A stretch of DNA of 41,583 nt from Candidatus Uhrbacteria bacterium (lineage in GTDB: Bacteria; Patescibacteriota; Patescibacteriia; UBA9934; GWF2-40-263): the NCBI GenBank assembly GCA_016188425.1, contig JACPHX010000023.1, forward strand, positions 1-41,583. Reading direction: 5' to 3'. The notes below the pieces were generated by a model, which was given only the letters and a program-made list of their open reading frames with translations, did not search any database and was not told where the DNA came from. Position numbers and translations under genes: made by a program. Shown here piece after piece: positions 36,793-41,583 of the stretch (its first letter is position 1; each line of letters begins with the position of its first letter).

Positions 36793-36858
36793 CGTCACTC
36801 TCCCTCTCCGGCGAAGCCGGATCCGGCTCCGCCGGACTCCACTCTCCCTCCTCCCTCC
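36793..36858. repeat. G/A-rich palindromic element (minus orientation)
   Basis: CACTCTCCCTCTCCGGCGAAGCCGGATCCGGCTCCGCCGGACTCCACTCTCCCTCCTCCCTCC; resembles 15261-15336. Confidence 0.65.
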
Positions 36859-36894
36859 TTTTACGAATTTGCACAGTTTTAGCAAAACATGGTC

Positions 36895-36915
36895 TGCTAA
36901 CCCCGAGCGTTAGCA
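36895..36915. repeat. 21-nt hairpin repeat, copy 2 (identical to copy 1)
   Basis: TGCTAACCCCGAGCGTTAGCA. Confidence 0.85.
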
Positions 36916-36934
36916 TCCGTTCCCATCCCATTTT

Positions 36935-36978
36935 TCGTACTTCCGTAATTCCGTATGCTTCCGTAATCCGTAACGAGA
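36935..36978. repeat. ~9-nt degenerate array (core TTCCGTA / TACGGAA)
   Basis: TCGTACTTCCGTAATTCCGTATGCTTCCGTAATCCGTAACG. Confidence 0.7.
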
Positions 36979-36983
36979 ATCCT

Positions 36984-37433
36984 ATGCTCCTCCTCGCCCA
37001 CAACATCCGCTCCTTCCACAATGTCGGCGCCTTCTTCCGTATCGCGGACGCGTTTGATGTTGAAAAGATATACCTGACGGGCTACACAGGAACTCCTCCC
37101 CACAAGGACATCGCGAAGGTGGCGCTTGGATCCGAGCATCGAGTTGCTTGGGAGAAACAGGATAACCTCCAGGAATTGATAGGACGACTTAAACAGGAAG
37201 GGATAATTATCGCCGCCTTGGAAACAGGCGTAGTATCTGTGCCGATCCAGACTGCCGCCCTGCGATTAGACCAATCAACGACTGCTTTGATTCTTGGGAG
37301 CGAAGTAGAGGGGGTTGATGATGAGATTTTGGCAATGGCAGACATAGTCGTTTCCATCCCCATGATCGGTCAGAAAAAATCCCTCAACGTCTCCGTCGCT
37401 TGCGGGATTGCAGTCTATGGATTGACCAGGTAG
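36984..37433 (+). CDS. TrmH/SpoU-family RNA 2'-O-methyltransferase
   Basis: NIRSFHNVGAFFRIADAFDVEKIYLTG; LILGSEVEGVDDEIL; IPMIGQKKSLNVSVACGIAVY. Confidence 0.93.
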   Translation: MLLLAHNIRSFHNVGAFFRIADAFDVEKIYLTGYTGTPPHKDIAKVALGSEHRVAWEKQDNLQELIGRLKQEGIIIAALETGVVSVPIQTAALRLDQSTTALILGSEVEGVDDEILAMADIVVSIPMIGQKKSLNVSVACGIAVYGLTR

Positions 37434-37454
37434 ACCATGCTATTATTTTCTTGT

Positions 37455-37703
37455 ATGAAATCCTACGAAAAAATAAGAATGTACACGGTCATTTTTGAAC
37501 AAGCAGAAGAGGGTGGTTTTATTGCTTCCGTTCCAATTCTTCCTGGCTGTGTATCCCAAGGTGAAACATTCGAAGAGGCAAGAATTAACATCAAGGACGC
37601 CATCGAAGGATATGTGGCCGTCCTCAAGGAGGATGGTGATGAGATCCCGACAGAATCTCCAGAACGAATTGCGGCAACCGTGGCCGTCCCAATGCTTCCG
37701 TAA
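37455..37703 (+). CDS. hicB: HicB-like antitoxin
   Basis: YTVIFEQAEEGGFIASVPILPGCVSQGETFEEARINIKDAIEGYV. Confidence 0.85.
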   Translation: MKSYEKIRMYTVIFEQAEEGGFIASVPILPGCVSQGETFEEARINIKDAIEGYVAVLKEDGDEIPTESPERIAATVAVPMLP

Positions 37704-37708
37704 TCCCT

Positions 37709-37942
37709 ATGGGCGGCAGACTTCCTCAATTGAAAGCATTGGAAGTTATCCGAGCGCTTGAGCGGCTCGGTTTTGCGTTTAGACGACAAACGGGAGGCCA
37801 TGTCATTTTGCGGCACCCAATCACGAAACGCATCGTCTCCGTTCCCAGCCATGACGGAGACATCAAACGAGGTTTGCTTTTCGGCATCATCAAACAGGAT
37901 GTGGTCGAGAAAACTCAATTTGAGATGATGCTTCGTGAATAA
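37709..37942 (+). CDS. hicA: HicA-like toxin
   Basis: LPQLKALEVIRALERLGFAFRRQTGGHVILRHPITKRIVSVPSHDGDIKRGLLFGIIKQ. Confidence 0.85.
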   Translation: MGGRLPQLKALEVIRALERLGFAFRRQTGGHVILRHPITKRIVSVPSHDGDIKRGLLFGIIKQDVVEKTQFEMMLRE

Positions 37943-37951
37943 TGATTTCGT

Positions 37952-38668
37952 ATGCTTTCAATCATCATCCCCACAAAAAACGAGGAAACCCTACTGCCGC
38001 GGCTTTTGGCGTCGATCAAGCGCCAGACTGTGGCTCCAAAGGAAATCATTGTGGCGGATGCATGGTCGACGGATACGACGCGGTTGATTGCGGCAGCACA
38101 TGGCGCCATCATCGTTGATGGTGGGATGCCCGCGGCTGGGCGAAACCGCGGGGCAGAGAAAGCGACGGGGGATGTCCTTTTATTTTTGGATGCAGATGTG
38201 GAGCTCACGGATCCAACCTTCCTTGAAAGAGCGGCTGTTGACTTAGAGGCGCGTGGCTTGGATGTCGCGACCTGCGATGTGGCGCCGCTCTACGGGAAAC
38301 GAATCGACCATTATCTGCACGAAGCGTATAATATGTATGTTCGATTATGGGGGGCCACGCTCCCGCATGCCCCAGGGTTCTGTCTGTTTGCCAGACACGA
38401 TATCCATCGTGCTATCCATGGGTTCGACGAAACCATTTTGTTTTGCGAAGACCACGATTACGCGCGCCGGGCGGGAAAATGCGGACGCTTCGGATTCCTC
38501 AATGGCGTCTGCGTGCCTGCCTCCACTCGCCGCCTGGACCGCGACGGGCGCCTGGCCGTCGCCCTGAAATACACCGCCGCAGAATTCCACCTGTTTTTCG
38601 CTCCCATCCGCCATGCGGGATTCCGCTATACCTTCGGCCACACACATTCTTCAGACCAAACGCCCTGA
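37952..38668 (+). CDS. family 2 glycosyltransferase
   Basis: LSIIIPTKNEETLLPRLLASIKRQ...EIIVADAWSTDTT...AAGRNRGAEKATGDVLLFLDADVEL. Confidence 0.92.
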   Translation: MLSIIIPTKNEETLLPRLLASIKRQTVAPKEIIVADAWSTDTTRLIAAAHGAIIVDGGMPAAGRNRGAEKATGDVLLFLDADVELTDPTFLERAAVDLEARGLDVATCDVAPLYGKRIDHYLHEAYNMYVRLWGATLPHAPGFCLFARHDIHRAIHGFDETILFCEDHDYARRAGKCGRFGFLNGVCVPASTRRLDRDGRLAVALKYTAAEFHLFFAPIRHAGFRYTFGHTHSSDQTP

Positions 38669-38671
38669 TCT

Positions 38672-39988
38672 ATGTCTGATGCCCATCGCCCGCATCTTCC
38701 TTCCCTCTGCGCTCCCCTGCGCTCCTTTGGGCTCCTCTGCGCCCTCTTGATGCCTTCCTTCGTCCACGCCGGCACCGTGGACATCGGCATCACAAAACAA
38801 GGAATCACCTTTTCAAAACCAGAACCGTTTGTCGCCGGAGACACGATCCGCATTTACGCGCAAATAAAAAACTATGGGGATGTTGACGCGGTCGGAGCCG
38901 TCAATTTCTACCAAGGCCCCATCCTTATCTCTGAAAGCCAAACGATCTCGCTTCGGGCAGGCAAGAGCCCGGAGGACGTGTTTGTTGATTTCGTCGTACC
39001 GGATGGCCCATTCAATATCCGCGCCGACGTGGTCGGCGTGCGCCCAGAAGACAGCAATGACGCGAACGATTCCTCTTTGAGCCGGCTCTTCACCCCTATC
39101 ATGGACGATGACCACGATGGGATCGCGGACGCGAACGATAATTGTCCTTTGACGGAAAACAGCTCGCAGCGGGATACCGACAACGATGGAATGGGCGATA
39201 GCTGCGATGAAGATGACGACAACGACGGTCTCTCCGACGCGAAAGAAGCCGAGCTGGGAACCGATCCGCGCCGGGCAGATACGGATGGCGATGGCGTGCT
39301 CGATGCCGATGATGCCTTTCCTTTAGACCCCTCAAAATCAACAAACGATCCTCCGCCCGTTCCCGTTCTCCCAACCCCTGTTGTTGTTTTGCCTCTCCTT
39401 GCTCCCAAAGCAGAAAAAGAATCTCTTCCCACAACAGAGGATCCAGCCATAAAGATACCAACTTCTCTCGCTGTTTCCACGGAACCAAAAACAAAATGGG
39501 CTCCTGATGGAGAAGTGGCGGGGGTCATGGATATTGTCTCGCAAATCGCTCCAACACCCAATTACATCAATACTTCCCCGCGTTCGGCGTTTCGCTACCG
39601 TCACACCAAGTGGAACACATTCGTCTTTGAGGCATTGACGCCGCCTGATCCCACGACAACCGTCACATGGGATTTTGGAGATGGCATCACGTCGGAGGCG
39701 CGTGAAGCCACCCACGTCTACCAAGATTTTGGCCGGTTTCATGTCACGTTAAAAGTTGTCTCCGCCTCTGGAGAGGTTGCGGAAGACCAAATCGACGTGC
39801 ATGTCCCGTTTTTTGACTTAGGAAACAAATTCCTGCTTGGCGGATTAATCCTTCTTGTTCTCATATTGATCACCGGCACGGTACTGATTCTTCGTCTTGG
39901 TCCGCGGCGAGCGCGGCGCCAACTGGTTCGAAAAACGGTCGAAGCAGAAGAGGGCGATTCCCATCGAGTCCGTATCCATGTTGATTGA
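38672..39988 (+). CDS. surface protein: signal peptide, CARDB-like domain, thrombospondin type 3 repeats, PKD domain, C-terminal TM
   Basis: DDDHDGIADANDNCPLTENSSQRDTDNDGMGDSCDEDDDNDGLSD; TVTWDFGDGITSEAREATHVYQDFGRFHVTLKV; LLGGLILLVLILITGTVLIL. Confidence 0.88.
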   Translation: MSDAHRPHLPSLCAPLRSFGLLCALLMPSFVHAGTVDIGITKQGITFSKPEPFVAGDTIRIYAQIKNYGDVDAVGAVNFYQGPILISESQTISLRAGKSPEDVFVDFVVPDGPFNIRADVVGVRPEDSNDANDSSLSRLFTPIMDDDHDGIADANDNCPLTENSSQRDTDNDGMGDSCDEDDDNDGLSDAKEAELGTDPRRADTDGDGVLDADDAFPLDPSKSTNDPPPVPVLPTPVVVLPLLAPKAEKESLPTTEDPAIKIPTSLAVSTEPKTKWAPDGEVAGVMDIVSQIAPTPNYINTSPRSAFRYRHTKWNTFVFEALTPPDPTTTVTWDFGDGITSEAREATHVYQDFGRFHVTLKVVSASGEVAEDQIDVHVPFFDLGNKFLLGGLILLVLILITGTVLILRLGPRRARRQLVRKTVEAEEGDSHRVRIHVD

Positions 39989-39997
39989 TCGCTGCGC

Positions 39998-41583
39998 ATG
40001 TTCAAACTGCTGAACCGGGAGTCCCAATCGATCGTTGGAGCCGCCAGCATGGTCGGCTTATTTTCGCTTGTGAGCCGGCTTACCGGTTTTTTGCGCGACC
40101 GGCTCCTGGCGGGAGCATTCGGGGCAGGGGAGACCCTCGACGCGTTCTTTGCCGCGTTTAAAATCCCCGACACTATTTATGCGCTTCTGGTTGTTGGGGC
40201 GCTGTCTGCGACCTTCATCCCGCTTTTCGTCCAGCATTACAAAACCCAAAACCATCCAGACAAAGCATGGCGCTTCGCCAACCTGTCCCTAAACGCCATC
40301 CTCGTCTCGATGATCATCGTTGGAATCATTGGCGCCGTCGCCGCCCCATGGCTCGCGGTACTCATTGCTCCTGGATTTTCTCCTGGAAAACAAGCATTCG
40401 TGGCACAGCTTATGCGGCCGATGCTTATTGCCCAAGCGCTGTTGTCCGCATCTATGGTTTTTGGAAGCGCGCTGCAAGGACTCAAACGATTCCTGCTTCC
40501 TTCCATCGCCCCCATTCTTTATAACGCCGGCATCATCTTCGGCGCTGTTTTCCTCGCACCGACTTTTGGTCCCCTGGCTTTGGCCTGGGGTGTCGTGATA
40601 GGGGCGTCTCTGCACTTGCTCATCCAGCTGTTTGGCGCACACCTTTCTGGGTATCGTTACCGTCCCATCCTTAGATTGGGTGATCCTGATGTCCGCGCCG
40701 TGATCCGGGAAATGGGGCCGCGGATGCTTGGCATCGGGGTCGCCCAATTGCAAATCGTCGTCCTGGCAACGCTCGCCACGAAGCTCCCGGAAGGAAGCGT
40801 CACCGCGTTCCAATTCGCTTCCAATATCCAGTATGTCGTTGTGGGTACTATCGGCGTCTCCTTCGCGATCGCCGCGTTCCCCTCCTTTGCTGAATATCTC
40901 GGACGCCACGATGCGACCGGGTTTGCCCGCGCCTTTTCGTCTACTGTTCGCCAACTGATTTTCCTCTTGGTGCCCGCTATGGTCATCTTCCTGCTGTTGC
41001 GAACGGAACTCGTCCGCCTTGTGGTTGGGGCAGGCGCATTCGATTGGGCCGCGACGATTGCCACCGCCAACGTCCTAGGATTATTCACCATCAGCTTCCT
41101 GACCCAGTCTCTCGTCTACCTCCTCACTCGCGCCTTCTTCTCGCTCCACGACCAATGGACGCCGTTTTGGAGCGCGCTCGCCGCCGCTGTTCTGGGGATC
41201 GGCATCGGCGCGTTTGCCATGCATACGATCGGCCTTATCGCCCTCCCGCTCGCGTTTGGCATCAGCGCCACGCTGGACGCCGCGCTGCTGTGGGTCTTCC
41301 TCCGCCGCCGCCTCGGCCCCCTCGATGAATGGCGTATTGTGAAGACGCTCTACCAAGTGACGATCTGCGGCCTCATTTGCGCCGTCGCCGTGCAATACGC
41401 AAAGCCAATCTCCCAATGGCTGATCCCGCTGGACACGTTCCACGGCGTCTTCCTCCGCCTGATGGTCAGTACTTTGCTCGGCGGTTTGTTCTACATCGGC
41501 ACCGCCCTGCTCCTGCATGTGGAAGAAGCGCACGAATTCATCCAAGGCATGCACCGCCGTTTCTTCCGCAAATTCCAACCCAC
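39998..41583 (+). CDS. murJ: lipid II flippase MurJ/MviN, 3' end beyond window (missing from the supplied ORF track)
   Basis: hand translation MFKLLNRESQSIVGAASMVGLFSLVSRLTGFLRDRLLAGAFGAGETLDAFFAAFKIPDTIYALLVVGALSATFIPLF; frame open to window end. Confidence 0.94.
   Translation, partial: MFKLLNRESQSIVGAASMVGLFSLVSRLTGFLRDRLLAGAFGAGETLDAFFAAFKIPDTIYALLVVGALSATFIPLFVQHYKTQNHPDKAWRFANLSLNAILVSMIIVGIIGAVAAPWLAVLIAPGFSPGKQAFVAQLMRPMLIAQALLSASMVFGSALQGLKRFLLPSIAPILYNAGIIFGAVFLAPTFGPLALAWGVVIGASLHLLIQLFGAHLSGYRYRPILRLGDPDVRAVIREMGPRMLGIGVAQLQIVVLATLATKLPEGSVTAFQFASNIQYVVVGTIGVSFAIAAFPSFAEYLGRHDATGFARAFSSTVRQLIFLLVPAMVIFLLLRTELVRLVVGAGAFDWAATIATANVLGLFTISFLTQSLVYLLTRAFFSLHDQWTPFWSALAAAVLGIGIGAFAMHTIGLIALPLAFGISATLDAALLWVFLRRRLGPLDEWRIVKTLYQVTICGLICAVAVQYAKPISQWLIPLDTFHGVFLRLMVSTLLGGLFYIGTALLLHVEEAHEFIQGMHRRFFRKFQP

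Noticed and set aside
40289-40954. minus-strand ORFs in the last 1.5 kb (also 40657-41091 and 41081-41578)
   Set aside because: Opposite an open murJ reading frame absent from the ORF track because its stop lies outside the window.

Overview
The window carries bacterial chromosomal DNA, most likely from a Candidate Phyla Radiation/Patescibacteria-type genome. That placement is an inference from small densely packed genes, the Patescibacteria-style 'ILLQVEQHGEAWYV..YYLKDG' surface repeat and the general gene content; it was not tested. About 32 convincing CDSs, one tRNA-Trp(CCA) and many intrinsic terminators are visible. Housekeeping anchors are rplI, pyrG, era, typA, greA, a TrmH-family RNA methyltransferase, and a 3'-truncated murJ that runs off the window and is missing from the ORF track. 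Accessory content: two tandem paralogous Cys-rich repeat surface proteins sharing a structured leader; a divergent thymidine kinase; a YceI/thioredoxin/DM13 redox cluster; NDH-2; a fused spermidine-synthase-like methyltransferase + FemAB/GNAT-like protein; a HicBA pair; and a complete REP-type Y1 transposase (RAYT) bounded by perfect 32-bp inverted repeats. The strongest candidate for something undescribed is not a gene. Many intergenic gaps carry short arrays with a period of about 9 nt (about 6 constant + 3 variable bases), often as two facing arms that would fold into long imperfect hairpins. Each locus uses a different core word (CCCTTG, CAGAGG, AAGGGG, TACGGA, TACGAA). A separate 21-nt hairpin (TGCTAACCCCGAGCGTTAGCA) occurs three times, and a G/A-rich GGCGGAGCCGG palindrome family occurs at least twice. 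All function calls come from motif recognition by eye; no database search was run.
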